Assembly (NCBI GenBank): GCA_018402765.1 | Contig: JAGYIE010000001.1 | Location: 806,001-870,000, forward strand | Direction: 5' to 3' | DNA: 64,000 bases | Source: Vicingaceae bacterium | GTDB lineage: Bacteria; Bacteroidota; Bacteroidia; Flavobacteriales_E; Vicingaceae | Shown: piece by piece, positions 33,133-43,145 of the stretch | Layout: each line of letters opens with the position of its first letter | How positions within the stretch are numbered: the stretch's first letter is position 1 | The notes under the pieces: generated by a model | Databases searched by the model: none | What the model was told of the DNA's origin: nothing | Seen by the model: only the letters and a program-made list of their open reading frames with translations | Position numbers and translations under genes: made by a program

Positions 33133-35779
33133 CGAATAACACTAAAACTGACATACCTAAAATAACTACCATACGAGTTGATACATCCACCTCATCACTT
33201 TTGTAAGCCATCACTATAGATTGATTATCTCCCATTATATTCATACCTGCCCAATAAATTGGATTGGCATAGCGAGGTACACAGGTTGATAAATAATTTA
33301 GTTTTGAAAGACGCAAGGCTTCACTTTTATTATTATTCCTAGATAAATGAGTAAAGAAATCGTCTAATATCCTTAGAGAGGCACTTTCGTCTAACTCCCA
33401 ATTGCTGTATAAGATACTATTAACTCCAATAGCGCTAAATGCTCTAAGCAAATTTACATTACCCTCTCCTCTATCAATGTAACCAAGACCTGTTTGGCAT
33501 GCGTTTAACACTAAGAATTTGGTAGCTGATTTTAGCGAATAGATCTCTTCCATAGTCAAAAAACCATCCTGCAAGTAAATGCCTTTATCCTTTCCGCTCA
33601 TCGCTTTGTTGGAACTTCCATGAGAAAGCAAAGTCACCACCTCTGCTTCTAAAAGAGACTTTTTAAACATACTAACTGTTGCTTGATCTCCTGAATACAA
33701 TTGAGCATTTTGCTTTACAGCCATATCAGCAGCTAACTTTGAAGCAATGGTTAAGCTAGATTTATCATCTTTAAATACAGGACTAAAAATGCTGTTATTG
33801 CTAGAGGAATTGGCTATTTTACTTGAGTTAAATGAATTTATAGAAGATGAAAGCGAATAACTAAATGAGTATTTATTAACCAAGTAAGGAAGTTTTCGAA
33901 AGTCTGAAGTAGCAGAAACGCTAGAAATAAGCAAATCAAATGGAAGGTTTGCAATATCAGGAAAAGCAATAATTTCAAGTTCGTTTACCTCATCAGGTAA
34001 TCGATTTAAAAGAGGTTCAAACAGAAGCCTGTAAGCTAAATAAGAGTTAGCTTTAAATAGCGCTATGTCGGAATTTTTAAGGGTTTGAAAAATCGTATCA
34101 ACTAAGCTACTGTAATTAACTTCCTCTGTAAGTTCAGAAAGGTTGAATAAAAAAACATCCTCACTAGTGATCAATTTGCAGTACAGCTGATTACTCCCTA
34201 TACCTATATAATTGTAGCTAACAATAGCCTGATTTTTTTCCAAGGAAGATTTAAGTTTCTTTAAAGAAGGGATATGTTTATCTCCTGATGATGAATAACC
34301 ATCTCTGAATTCTTCGTATGCGCTAATCTTCAAATTAATGGTATCGCTCAATAACGAAATATCATTTGAATGGATTTCCCTTTCCAAGTAGTACTCGTCT
34401 AGTAACGTATAGATTTCATTTCTTAATACCCTCAATTCTATACGTTTATTTTTTTGTTCTGAAGAATTTGACCTACTGATTAATAGAGACGCATATTTTG
34501 ACTTTTCTTCGTATTTATGCAATTCCTCCAAGTAAATGGGATCTTTAGTTTTATCAAATAAATCAGCATAATATTCATAAATATACTGGTAGGGATTTTG
34601 ATTGTACATATTTGAGATAAAGTCATCAATATCTTGAACTTGCTCTAATTGATAACCTTCCCATAGTTTTTCATACAGAAGAAGTGCATCAAGGTATTCT
34701 GCATCCAATTTGTCATCACGTATTTCCTTTCTCAAGTTTGATATAATCATTGCCTTGAACCGAAGACTTGTCATCACTCTATAGTTATTTGCTACAAACC
34801 CTTGAGAAACAAATTCGTTAACCGCATACGTGCGCAAAGACTTCTCGTTTACACTAAGCGATTTCTTTAAATCATTATTTGCATAAAATAACATACCCTG
34901 CAAATCATAATATCGAGGCAAATAATCATGATGAGCTCCAACTAATTTATTTAAAATCGATATTCCTTTTTCATAGTCAATTTGACAATTTCTAATTAAA
35001 CCATTTTGCTCCTTTAGACTAAATTTACTTTCGGGATTACTTAATGTATTATACGCATGGTCAAACTTAATACTCGTATACCCTATAATTAATCTTGCTT
35101 TCTTTACACTTCCCTTTAAAAATCGATCATTCACTAAAACCTCTAGCGTGTCAAAATAATTTTTACGAATAGAGTCATTGATATCATAATTTCTTATAGA
35201 GAAACAATGACTTTCATAGAAAATATAACTATCTACTAAATAAGAACTTGATTTATTATTGTGGTATATTTCTAAGGCTTTTAAGGAATAATTGTACGCA
35301 TTATCGATATCATACTTTACATTACAATACTTTGAGAGATAAGCATAATAAATGGCTGTATAAATTTGCTCATTAGAATCATAAAGTAAATAATACTTGT
35401 GAAACTTTTTAATCTGTATTAAAAAGTCATCTAGTAAAAACAAGAAATAATAATTATCAGCGAGCAGTTGATGGGTTTTGGCATAAATAAGATAGTCCGT
35501 TGAAGATTGATTATCCAAATGATCAACAATACCTAATAATAGTTGGATAGCTAATCGATGAGTGCCTAAATCAGTGTATACATCAGCTAATTCTAAACTA
35601 GCAGTATAATATTCCTTTAAATGCGTTTCACTGTTCGAAATTACTATTTTATAACTCCGAATTGCACTTGAAAAATCTGAATTGTCCCTAAATTCCCTGG
35701 CTACATCTAGGTGTTTAGAGGCAATAAGATTAGAAAAGAGAAAAATACATACGATTGTTAACCAAAACTTCACATCCAA
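33101..35779 (-). CDS. TPR-CHAT caspase-like protease, exported and membrane anchored
   Basis: An 892-aa protein. The N-terminus is a signal sequence (residues 5-20), residues about 25-440 are TPR-like helices, and residues about 580-850 are a CHAT domain with the catalytic His in SHGSSN (H720) and Cys in LVLNACQTG (C761). RGEGNVNLLRAFSAIGVNSI and IYWAGMNIMGD are further CHAT hallmarks. A C-terminal helix (866-886, MVVILGMSVLVLFVIYY) should anchor it. If exported, the protease faces the periplasm. It converges on the sigma and membrane-TPR genes. CHAT proteins are peptidases related to caspase and separase; the catalytic dyad here is intact. Confidence 0.88.
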   Translation of the reverse strand: MDVKFWLTIVCIFLFSNLIASKHLDVAREFRDNSDFSSAIRSYKIVISNSETHLKEYYTASLELADVYTDLGTHRLAIQLLLGIVDHLDNQSSTDYLIYAKTHQLLADNYYFLFLLDDFLIQIKKFHKYYLLYDSNEQIYTAIYYAYLSKYCNVKYDIDNAYNYSLKALEIYHNNKSSSYLVDSYIFYESHCFSIRNYDINDSIRKNYFDTLEVLVNDRFLKGSVKKARLIIGYTSIKFDHAYNTLSNPESKFSLKEQNGLIRNCQIDYEKGISILNKLVGAHHDYLPRYYDLQGMLFYANNDLKKSLSVNEKSLRTYAVNEFVSQGFVANNYRVMTSLRFKAMIISNLRKEIRDDKLDAEYLDALLLYEKLWEGYQLEQVQDIDDFISNMYNQNPYQYIYEYYADLFDKTKDPIYLEELHKYEEKSKYASLLISRSNSSEQKNKRIELRVLRNEIYTLLDEYYLEREIHSNDISLLSDTINLKISAYEEFRDGYSSSGDKHIPSLKKLKSSLEKNQAIVSYNYIGIGSNQLYCKLITSEDVFLFNLSELTEEVNYSSLVDTIFQTLKNSDIALFKANSYLAYRLLFEPLLNRLPDEVNELEIIAFPDIANLPFDLLISSVSATSDFRKLPYLVNKYSFSYSLSSSINSFNSSKIANSSSNNSIFSPVFKDDKSSLTIASKLAADMAVKQNAQLYSGDQATVSMFKKSLLEAEVVTLLSHGSSNKAMSGKDKGIYLQDGFLTMEEIYSLKSATKFLVLNACQTGLGYIDRGEGNVNLLRAFSAIGVNSILYSNWELDESASLRILDDFFTHLSRNNNKSEALRLSKLNYLSTCVPRYANPIYWAGMNIMGDNQSIVMAYKSDEVDVSTRMVVILGMSVLVLFVIYYRINFLK

Positions 35780-35808
35780 TCACTAAAAACAGGAAAATAA
35801 ACAAGTTT

Positions 35809-35816
35809 CAAAATTA
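35809..35816 (-). promoter_or_regulatory. Possible -7 box of the CHAT gene
   Basis: On the minus strand TAATTTTG lies about 30 nt before the CHAT start at 35779. No -33 element at the right spacing. Confidence 0.4.
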
Positions 35817-36068
35817 GGAATAAAACAAGTTACGGACTTTAGAAAATGGCGGATTATTTGAAAGGGGTTATATCCTCCTGATTTTGGATCACAACAATGG
35901 CAATATGTTGCTTGTCTTTATGTGGTAAGCCAGCGGCAAAAATTATACAATAAATTGTGTGCTTCAGTCAGTCTATAATTTACAGTATTCGCTCAAACAC
36001 GTAATCCATTTCACCACCACCACCAAAAAAAGGAAACGCTAGAAATACCATATACCACCATGAGACTC
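35817..36068. other. Intergenic, nothing recognised
   Basis: About 250 nt without a credible frame or RNA on either strand; it includes a CACC repeat (TTTCACCACCACCACCA at about 36009-36025) of no obvious meaning. Confidence 0.5.
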
Positions 36069-36269
36069 TTAAATCAACAAATTATCCTCTTTAGTCAAGC
36101 CAATACTTATATTGTAAATACCAGGCCCCCATAAAATGGGAAAAAATGGAGAATGAAATCCAATTTTTGGGTTCACTGAAAAATATCCATCTACAAATTC
36201 TCCTCTCAGTTTTTGTTGTCTTAGTATTGAGCTACCTTTTACAAACAACAATTTAATTTTTTTTATCAT
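36069..36269 (-). CDS. Possible small protein or gene fragment
   Basis: A 66-aa frame with a start ATG and a sensible end (INPLIGxFH-like: NPKIGFHSPFFPILWGPGIY), basic at the N-terminus (MIKKIKLLFVKGSSIL). It resembles neither neighbour and I do not recognise it. It could be the remaining end of a larger gene, or a real small protein. Confidence 0.35.
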   Translation of the reverse strand: MIKKIKLLFVKGSSILRQQKLRGEFVDGYFSVNPKIGFHSPFFPILWGPGIYNISIGLTKEDNLLI

Positions 36270-36392
36270 TTATCGCTTTAATTACAACTTCAACACTATC
36301 AGTATTCAATTATCTTATGAAGAAATTTTCGATCGTATAACATATCGTAAATTGTCCAAGCTGATTGAATATTAAGGTTAGTAAATCGACCA

Positions 36393-39300
36393 TTAACCAA
36401 CTCTCAACTTTGCTGCATCTTTCCACAAATAATGAGGCATTGATTCATTTAATTCCCATTCAATACTCATTGGTTTGGAACCATAATAATTACTAATTGA
36501 GCCTTCACCAACAAACACATAGCCCATAGTGTTCCCAAACTCATCATTAGCTTTTTCTCTGACAAAAAGTAGAATCTTTTTGTTCTTTTGTTTGTGGGTA
36601 ATATATGATTTTCCCTTAGGAGTTTCCGGTCCGGCAGAATTTTGACTTTGCCAATGAAAAAAGCGTTCATTAACAGCATAGTCGTCATACATTGTAGTTG
36701 GCGAAAAGCCCTCTTCTGATTTTACCAAATTAATGAATAGTAACTCAGTATTGAGCCTTAAATTTTCAGCAACGCCCTCTCTATTGGATGACTTCTTTGC
36801 AAAACTACTCAAGCCAAACGCTGATAAGATTTGATCTCTTGTGTAGCGCGCGTGTAACTTTAAAGGTTGATTAAATGGCAAATCAATTTCAATTTCTTTA
36901 AAATTAATTTGATCAATCAAGATCTCCATAATTTCAATGATTTCCTCAACCAACACTTTATTTTTTCCAATTTGATTGATTGAATCTTCTAGAGATTTAA
37001 AACCACCTGCCGTTTGCCAAACATCATAGTGAAGCATAAGTGCCATAGATTGATCAACTTCTGATAAATCATCAATTCTAATTTGAAAATCTTGCATAGC
37101 GAGTTTTAAAACAAAACTAAAATAGCTTATTGATGCTGTAGAGAGCCATTTATTTTTTATTGCAGATAATATCTGATTCTCATTTTCAATTTGAAAATCA
37201 TCAATAATTTTTGCCATTTGACATAAGCGCTTCCAACCGAAACTTCTATTTTTCTTGTAAACCAGTTGCAATGGGATGTCATAGAACTCAATGAAATTTC
37301 TCAAATTCAAGGGCAAAGTCGTTTGGTTTTGAAAAGATTGAACTTTCTGAATAAGTTGATTTTGGTTTAATGAAGTTGCTGCAATGATATTGCTGAGTAT
37401 TACGTCTTTTGCCTTTTTTTCCAAAACAATAGAACAGCCGAGAGGTAAATGTGGAAAGTTATCTTCAACCTCTTTCTTCACAGGTGTTGAAGTTTTGCCA
37501 ATTAGGGCTCTGAATTTATTTTCAAAATTATATTCGTGTCTAGCATTGCCAACAAAGTCCAAAACGGTTAAACATTCTTTACCCTCTGCTAATCTTAATC
37601 CTCTTCCTAGTTGCTGTAAGAAAACAGTTAAACTTTCTGTCGGCCTCAAGAAAAGAACTGTATCAATTTCAGGAATATCAACCCCTTCATTAAAAATGTC
37701 GACTACAAACAAAAAATTGATTTCCTTCATCTGAAGTTGATTTCTAACAGCATCTCTATTATGAGTATTTGTGCTAGCTAAATAATCAGCTTTAAAACCA
37801 GCCATTGAGAATTTTTCTGCCATAAATTTTGCGTGTTCAATAGTCACACAAAAACCAAGCGCTCTCACTTCATGGTAATCCTTAGTGTATTTATCAAGTG
37901 CAAAAATTATTTCACCGACACGTCTATCATTACCAGTGTAAACATTACTTAATTCACTCGCTATATATCTACCTCTTTCCCAATGAACTTTGTTCAAATC
38001 AACACTGTCTGAAATTCCAAAATATTGAAATGGACACAACAATTTCCTATTCAATGCCTCGGGCAATCTAATTTCAGCTGCAATTCTTTGATGAAAATCT
38101 TCTTTTATATCACCACCATCCATTCTTTCAGGAGTAGCGGTTAGTCCTAATAAAACCTTAGTATTGAAGTAATTGATAATTCCTCTATATGAAGAAGCTG
38201 TTAAATGGTGACATTCATCAATAATGATGAAATCAAAATACTCCTTAGATAAGTCCAGATTTTCAAGTCTGTTGTTGAGCATTTGAATTGAAGCAAAGAC
38301 ATACTCATAATTTGTAGGCACCATTCTGTCAACCCATAGTTCCCCAAAGTTATTGTCTCTCAAAACTCCTCGAAATGTGAAAAGTGCTTGTTCTAAAATC
38401 TCTTTCCGATGTGCTAAAAAAAGTAGTTTTGCTGATTTATTCTCTTTTCTAAACTTTTTGTAGTCGAATGCAGAAATCACAGTTTTGCCTGTTCCTGTAG
38501 CTGCTACCAAAAGATTTTTATATCTATTGTGAACAGCCCTTTCAACCTCAAGTTTTTCGAGAATCTCATTTTGAAAAGGATAGGGCTTAAGATCAAAAAA
38601 AGCTGCAGGATTCATAGCACCAACTGTTGAGATCTTTCCTTTGTTCAATGATTCTATGAGCTTCTCTTTATGCAAGCTGTCATTAAAGACTTCAAATTCA
38701 TCGCTTTTCCAATATGAGTCAAAAGTTTTCTGAAACTTATCTATGATGTGACTAACTTCTTGATTTGTAATTTTTACATTCCACTCTAAACCATCAGTAA
38801 GTGCTGACCTTGAAAAATTTGATGAGCCAATATAACCGGTATGAAAGCTAGTATTCCGATAAAACAAGTAAGCCTTAGCGTGAAGTCTTTCGTTTCCTGT
38901 ATTGTATGAGATTTTAACTTGAGTATTATCGAGCTTTGAAAGCAATTGTATGGCTTTGTAGTCTGATGCACCCATATAAGTTGTTGTAATGACTCGTAAC
39001 TGACCTCCTTTCTGTGTAAATTCCTTAAGTTCACGCTCCAAAATGATAATCCCTTTGAATTTGATAAACGAAACGAGTAAATCAATTCTATTTGATGAAA
39101 GGATTTCCTTTTTTAGTTCGCTTTCGAGCGAAAGCCCTGTATTACTGCCGCCAGTAAAAAGCTCACTGTGGCTAAGTCTTGTATATGGTGTTACTTCTTT
39201 GAGGTGTAAATCAAAATCTGAAAAATGAGCATCGATTTTTGTAAAAACCGCCTTTAAAATTTCTCCCTTACTCTCAATCAAATCCTTGTCAAAATCATTA

Positions 39301-39548
39301 TCTTTTAATTCTACCTTTAAAAATTGAATGATTTTGTTTGCAATTTCTATTTGATGTTCAACTTGGTGTTCCCCTTTCAATAAATCAAGAGCTCCTTTGA
39401 TTGTTTTTGATAGATAACGCGATATGATAATGGAAGCTTCTTCTTTGTCAATCTTGGACTTGTTGACATAATAAGTATCTTTATTCAGCTCTTTGATCTT
39501 ACTTGAAACTAACTGCGTTACAAGTTCTTCATATATACCTTGATTCAT
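36393..39548 (-). CDS. PLD-nuclease / DEAD-type helicase with DUF3427 end
   Basis: A 1051-aa protein in four parts. An N-terminal helical region (1-125) precedes a phospholipase-D-like nuclease domain (HxK at H223/K225 with GSSNFSRSAL, residues 241-250). A superfamily II helicase core follows: Walker A AATGTGKT (349-356), DECH (444-447), ATPERMDG, and QQLGRGLRLAEGK in motif VI. The DUF3427 end carries TTMYDDYAVNERFFHWQSQN. This architecture is widespread as a single-gene accessory protein, often near restriction or defence genes. It stands alone here, without an adjacent methylase. Confidence 0.85.
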   Translation of the reverse strand: MNQGIYEELVTQLVSSKIKELNKDTYYVNKSKIDKEEASIIISRYLSKTIKGALDLLKGEHQVEHQIEIANKIIQFLKVELKDNDFDKDLIESKGEILKAVFTKIDAHFSDFDLHLKEVTPYTRLSHSELFTGGSNTGLSLESELKKEILSSNRIDLLVSFIKFKGIIILERELKEFTQKGGQLRVITTTYMGASDYKAIQLLSKLDNTQVKISYNTGNERLHAKAYLFYRNTSFHTGYIGSSNFSRSALTDGLEWNVKITNQEVSHIIDKFQKTFDSYWKSDEFEVFNDSLHKEKLIESLNKGKISTVGAMNPAAFFDLKPYPFQNEILEKLEVERAVHNRYKNLLVAATGTGKTVISAFDYKKFRKENKSAKLLFLAHRKEILEQALFTFRGVLRDNNFGELWVDRMVPTNYEYVFASIQMLNNRLENLDLSKEYFDFIIIDECHHLTASSYRGIINYFNTKVLLGLTATPERMDGGDIKEDFHQRIAAEIRLPEALNRKLLCPFQYFGISDSVDLNKVHWERGRYIASELSNVYTGNDRRVGEIIFALDKYTKDYHEVRALGFCVTIEHAKFMAEKFSMAGFKADYLASTNTHNRDAVRNQLQMKEINFLFVVDIFNEGVDIPEIDTVLFLRPTESLTVFLQQLGRGLRLAEGKECLTVLDFVGNARHEYNFENKFRALIGKTSTPVKKEVEDNFPHLPLGCSIVLEKKAKDVILSNIIAATSLNQNQLIQKVQSFQNQTTLPLNLRNFIEFYDIPLQLVYKKNRSFGWKRLCQMAKIIDDFQIENENQILSAIKNKWLSTASISYFSFVLKLAMQDFQIRIDDLSEVDQSMALMLHYDVWQTAGGFKSLEDSINQIGKNKVLVEEIIEIMEILIDQINFKEIEIDLPFNQPLKLHARYTRDQILSAFGLSSFAKKSSNREGVAENLRLNTELLFINLVKSEEGFSPTTMYDDYAVNERFFHWQSQNSAGPETPKGKSYITHKQKNKKILLFVREKANDEFGNTMGYVFVGEGSISNYYGSKPMSIEWELNESMPHYLWKDAAKLRVG

Positions 39549-39854
39549 AAGCTCTAATATACTTTAACAATTGGGATGTCGGCCTCTGCCAAATCTAAAT
39601 TCAATAATTTTTCTTTTTGTAAATATTTATAATTAGAATATTCAAAAAGCAGAATTTGTCCTCAAACTTGTTTTGCTAATACAGAAATTAATTCAACCAA
39701 TAATTTATAGTTACTATTTAGCCGATTTAGATTTTTAAATCTTCGAAAATAAGTGAAAAAAGATAATAATTTCACAGCATGTTGAAAAATAACTAGATAT
39801 ACTAAAAAAAATCAGCAACCTATTTCAAATCGTAAAATAACAATGAAGAATATA
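39549..39854. other. AT-rich intergenic region, nothing recognised
   Basis: About 300 nt separating the accessory block from the conserved ald-tsaE-porX group; stops are frequent in all frames and no RNA or repeat was found. Confidence 0.5.
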
Positions 39855-41072
39855 CTAGTAGGCAGCAATCAATAAATCCAAGTCTTTATACGGCAACTTA
39901 AATGTTTCAGCTAAGTATTGGTTGGTCAATATCCCTTTGTACAAATAGATCCCATTTCGAACGGAGTAAATGTTGCGCATGGTGTTTTCAAATCCTCCCT
40001 GCTCACCCATATCCAAAATAACTGGGGTAAATACATTACTCAATGCTTGCGAAGCTGTTCTTGCCACTCGGGAGGCAATATTCGGCACGCAATAGTGAAT
40101 AATTCCATGTTTTACAAAAGTAGGGTTAGAGTGTGTAGTAACCGATGATGTTTCAATACATCCTCCTTGGTCGATGCTCACATCTACAATCACCGAACCT
40201 TCCTTCATTTTCTCTACCATTTCTTCGGTAATCACAATGGGGGCTCTCCCCTTTTCTGAACGAAGTGCCCCAATTACTACATCTGCAGATTTTAGCGCAT
40301 TTAATAATTCAGTTTGCTGAAAATTTGACGTGTAAATCCGTTGTCCTATATCATTCTGTAATCGGCGTAGCTTAAAAATATTGTTGCTAAATACTTTTAC
40401 TGACGCGCCTAACCCAATAGCAGCTCTTGTGGCAAACTCTGCAACTGTTCCTGCTCCAATAATTACTACTTCGGTAGGTTTTACTCCTGTAATTCCTCCC
40501 ATCATCAACCCTTGCCCTTTATTGGCATTGCTTAGGTATTCTGCAGCTATAAGTATAGATGTGTTCCCCGCTATTTCGCTCATTGCTCGAATAACAGGAA
40601 ATATTCCTTCTCGGTCTTTTATATAATCATAAGCGATGGCTGTCACTTTCTTCGCCATCATTTTTTCCAAAAAATTCTTGGGTTGTACCGGCAACTGAAT
40701 CGCTGAAATCAAGGTTTGCCCTTGTTGCATCAATTCAATCTCTTCATGAGAAAGCGGCTCTACTTTTAAGATAATATCAGCCTTAAACACTTCTTGAGCA
40801 GAATGTACAATCTGCGCTCCTGCCTCACTATAATCTCGGTCGGTAAAATTAGATTTTTCTCCCGCTTTAGATTCTACTACTACTTGATGTCCGTTGTTAA
40901 CTAACGTACAAACATCGTCAGGCACTAAAGGTACTCTTCGCTCTTGCAAAGAGGTTTCTTTTGGGATACCAATAAACAAATCACTTCGTTTTCTTCTTAC
41001 TTCAAGCATTTCCTCTTGAGGCAAATATCCAGCTGCTGATTTCGCTAGCGACTTTAATAAATCTTTACTCAT
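39855..41072 (-). CDS. ald: Alanine dehydrogenase
   Basis: A 405-aa NAD-dependent enzyme catalysing L-alanine to pyruvate and ammonium. It shows GIPKETSLQERRVPLVPDDV (residues 35-54), the substrate-binding segment AGAQIV, the NAD fold around VVIIGAGTVAEFATRAAIGL, and IVDVSIDQGGCIETS. Compared with classical Ald (about 370 aa) it has an N-terminal extension of some 30 residues, which I know from the Bacteroidota version. It lies 3 nt downstream of tsaE in a conserved group with porX. Confidence 0.92.
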   Translation of the reverse strand: MSKDLLKSLAKSAAGYLPQEEMLEVRRKRSDLFIGIPKETSLQERRVPLVPDDVCTLVNNGHQVVVESKAGEKSNFTDRDYSEAGAQIVHSAQEVFKADIILKVEPLSHEEIELMQQGQTLISAIQLPVQPKNFLEKMMAKKVTAIAYDYIKDREGIFPVIRAMSEIAGNTSILIAAEYLSNANKGQGLMMGGITGVKPTEVVIIGAGTVAEFATRAAIGLGASVKVFSNNIFKLRRLQNDIGQRIYTSNFQQTELLNALKSADVVIGALRSEKGRAPIVITEEMVEKMKEGSVIVDVSIDQGGCIETSSVTTHSNPTFVKHGIIHYCVPNIASRVARTASQALSNVFTPVILDMGEQGGFENTMRNIYSVRNGIYLYKGILTNQYLAETFKLPYKDLDLLIAAY

Positions 41073-41075
41073 AAG

Positions 41076-41492
41076 CTAAGAATCTATGCGGTATTCTCGT
41101 TGTGTTCCGCTTTCCTTTATGTCAACTCGTACAAATTGCTCTGGCCATAATGATGGAATCTTTTCAGGCCATTCAATCAAACAATATCCATTACTGTAAA
41201 AGTACTCTTCATATCCCATATCCATCGCTTCTTCCTCATTTTCTAATCGATAAAAATCAAAATGATAAACAGGAGTTTGCGACGTTTCTGAAAAATATTC
41301 ATTCACTAAAGAAAAGGTAGGACTACTAACTTGATCTTTAACATTCAGCAATTTACATAAATTTTTTATGAGGGTTGTTTTTCCCATCCCCATTTCACCA
41401 AAAAATAAAATCACTTTCTCTTTTTGAGCTTCCTCTAGTATAACTTTCGAAACCGCATCAAGATCGGTTAAATCAGCACTAATCACTTTCAT
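41076..41492 (-). CDS. tsaE: tRNA t6A biosynthesis ATPase TsaE
   Basis: A 138-aa P-loop protein with Walker A GEMGMGKTTLIKNL, the switch-like segment SSPTFSLVNEY, FDFYRLENEEEAMDMGYEEY and IEWPEKIP, all diagnostic for TsaE (YjeE). It works with TsaB and TsaD in forming N6-threonylcarbamoyladenosine at tRNA position 37. Its start overlaps the porX stop by 4 nt. Confidence 0.95.
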   Translation of the reverse strand: MKVISADLTDLDAVSKVILEEAQKEKVILFFGEMGMGKTTLIKNLCKLLNVKDQVSSPTFSLVNEYFSETSQTPVYHFDFYRLENEEEAMDMGYEEYFYSNGYCLIEWPEKIPSLWPEQFVRVDIKESGTQREYRIDS

Positions 41493-43042
41493 TCTTTTGC
41501 AGTTAACTTCACCAATGGCACCATCATTTCTTCTAATGAAATTCCTCCATGCTGAAAGGTATCTCTATAGTAATTTACATAATGATTAAAATTATTCGGG
41601 TAAGCGAAGAACAAATCATTTTTTGCAAAAATAAACGATTGACTCATATTTACACGTGGTAAAAATGCATCTTTTGGTTCTTTGATATGAAAAACATCTT
41701 TCGCTTCGTAACTTAGATTCTTTCCTTGTTTGTAGCGCAGGTTCGTATTTACATTTTTATCTCCGATAACTCTTGAAGGATTCTTTACCTTAATCGATCC
41801 GTGATCGGTGGTTAAAATTACTTGAGCTTTTTTACTCGCTAGCACTTTTATTGCTTCCATAAAAGAGGAATGCTCAAACCAACTAAGGGTTAAAGAACGA
41901 TAAGCTGATTCATCTTCGGCCAATTCTTTAATTACATTGGTGTCCGTTCTAGCGTGAGAAAGCATATCTATGAAGTTATAAACCAATACGTTGAATTTAT
42001 TCTTCATCATATTTGGAATCTCATCTACCACCTTGCGGCCAAAACTTTGATTCAAAACTTTATAGTAATTATAGCGGGTATCTTTTCCTAATCGCTTTAA
42101 GTTTAGACCCAATAACTCTTCTTCGCTCAAGTTCTTACCACCTTCTTCTTCATCGTTTACCCATAACTTAGGATACATTTTTTCTATTTCAGAAGGCATC
42201 AACCCTGCAAAAAGCGCATTTCTTGCATACTGAGTGGTTGTTGGTAAAATACTCAAGTAGGTATCTTCTTCATCAATCCAGAAGTATTCTCTAATTTTTG
42301 GTTTTAAAATTTCCCATTGATCATAACGAAGGTTATCCACCACAATTAAAAAGGTGGTTTTATCATCTGAGATATGCGGTGCTACTTTTTCCTTAATCAC
42401 ATTTGGCGACATTAACGGAGCCTCTTCCCTACCATGCAGCCAATCAACGTAGTTGTCTTCTATAAATCGAGAAAATAAATGGCCTGCTTCGTCCTTCTGT
42501 GTTTGAAGAATCTCGTTGAGGCCTGTTTCCTCTATTTTGTCCAATTCTAATTCCCAATAAACGAGTTTCTTGTAAATATCTTTCCACTCACCGAATGTCA
42601 TATTATTGTGCAAACTCATTCCTATACTTCTGAATTCTTGCTGATAATTAATGGTTGTTTTCTCACTAACTAATCGAGAAGTATCTAAATTCTTTTTAAT
42701 AGTCAGTAATATTTGCTTTGGATTTACCGGTTTAATCAGATAATCCGAAATTTTAGAACCAATCGCCTCCTCCATGATATATTCTTCTTCGCTCTTGGTA
42801 ATCATCACTACTGGCAGCGAAGAGTGCTTACTTTTTATTCTGCTTAATGTCTCTAATCCTGAAATACCGGGCATATTCTCGTCCAAAAACACCAAATCAA
42901 AACGATGCTCATCGACTAGATCAAGAGCTTCTGCGCCTGATGTAGTAGTAGTTACTTCGTATCCTTTATCCTCTAAAAATATAATGTGTGGTTTAAGCAA
43001 GTCGATTTCGTCATCTGCCCAAAGAATTTTTATCTTCGCCAT
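41489..43042 (-). CDS. porX: PorX-type response regulator with PglZ domain
   Basis: A 517-aa protein: a receiver domain with acidic pocket ADDE (9-12) and phospho-acceptor D54 in LDENMPG, a central helical linker, and a PglZ (alkaline-phosphatase-like) domain with VDNLRYDQW (around residue 236) and TTDHGSIKV (around 403). This is the architecture of PorX, a response regulator for type IX secretion genes in Bacteroidota, which signals with the histidine kinase PorY. The partner kinase and secretion genes are not in this window. It heads a tight group with tsaE and ald, an arrangement I recall from other Bacteroidota. Confidence 0.93.
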   Translation of the reverse strand: MAKIKILWADDEIDLLKPHIIFLEDKGYEVTTTTSGAEALDLVDEHRFDLVFLDENMPGISGLETLSRIKSKHSSLPVVMITKSEEEYIMEEAIGSKISDYLIKPVNPKQILLTIKKNLDTSRLVSEKTTINYQQEFRSIGMSLHNNMTFGEWKDIYKKLVYWELELDKIEETGLNEILQTQKDEAGHLFSRFIEDNYVDWLHGREEAPLMSPNVIKEKVAPHISDDKTTFLIVVDNLRYDQWEILKPKIREYFWIDEEDTYLSILPTTTQYARNALFAGLMPSEIEKMYPKLWVNDEEEGGKNLSEEELLGLNLKRLGKDTRYNYYKVLNQSFGRKVVDEIPNMMKNKFNVLVYNFIDMLSHARTDTNVIKELAEDESAYRSLTLSWFEHSSFMEAIKVLASKKAQVILTTDHGSIKVKNPSRVIGDKNVNTNLRYKQGKNLSYEAKDVFHIKEPKDAFLPRVNMSQSFIFAKNDLFFAYPNNFNHYVNYYRDTFQHGGISLEEMMVPLVKLTAKE

Positions 43043-43145
43043 TCAATAATTTATTTTAATTTTCAACTATCAATATAAGCTTGATTATGGCATTATATTG
43101 CTTAACCGGAATTTATTTTTATAAAATTAGTTAAAAGGACACTCC

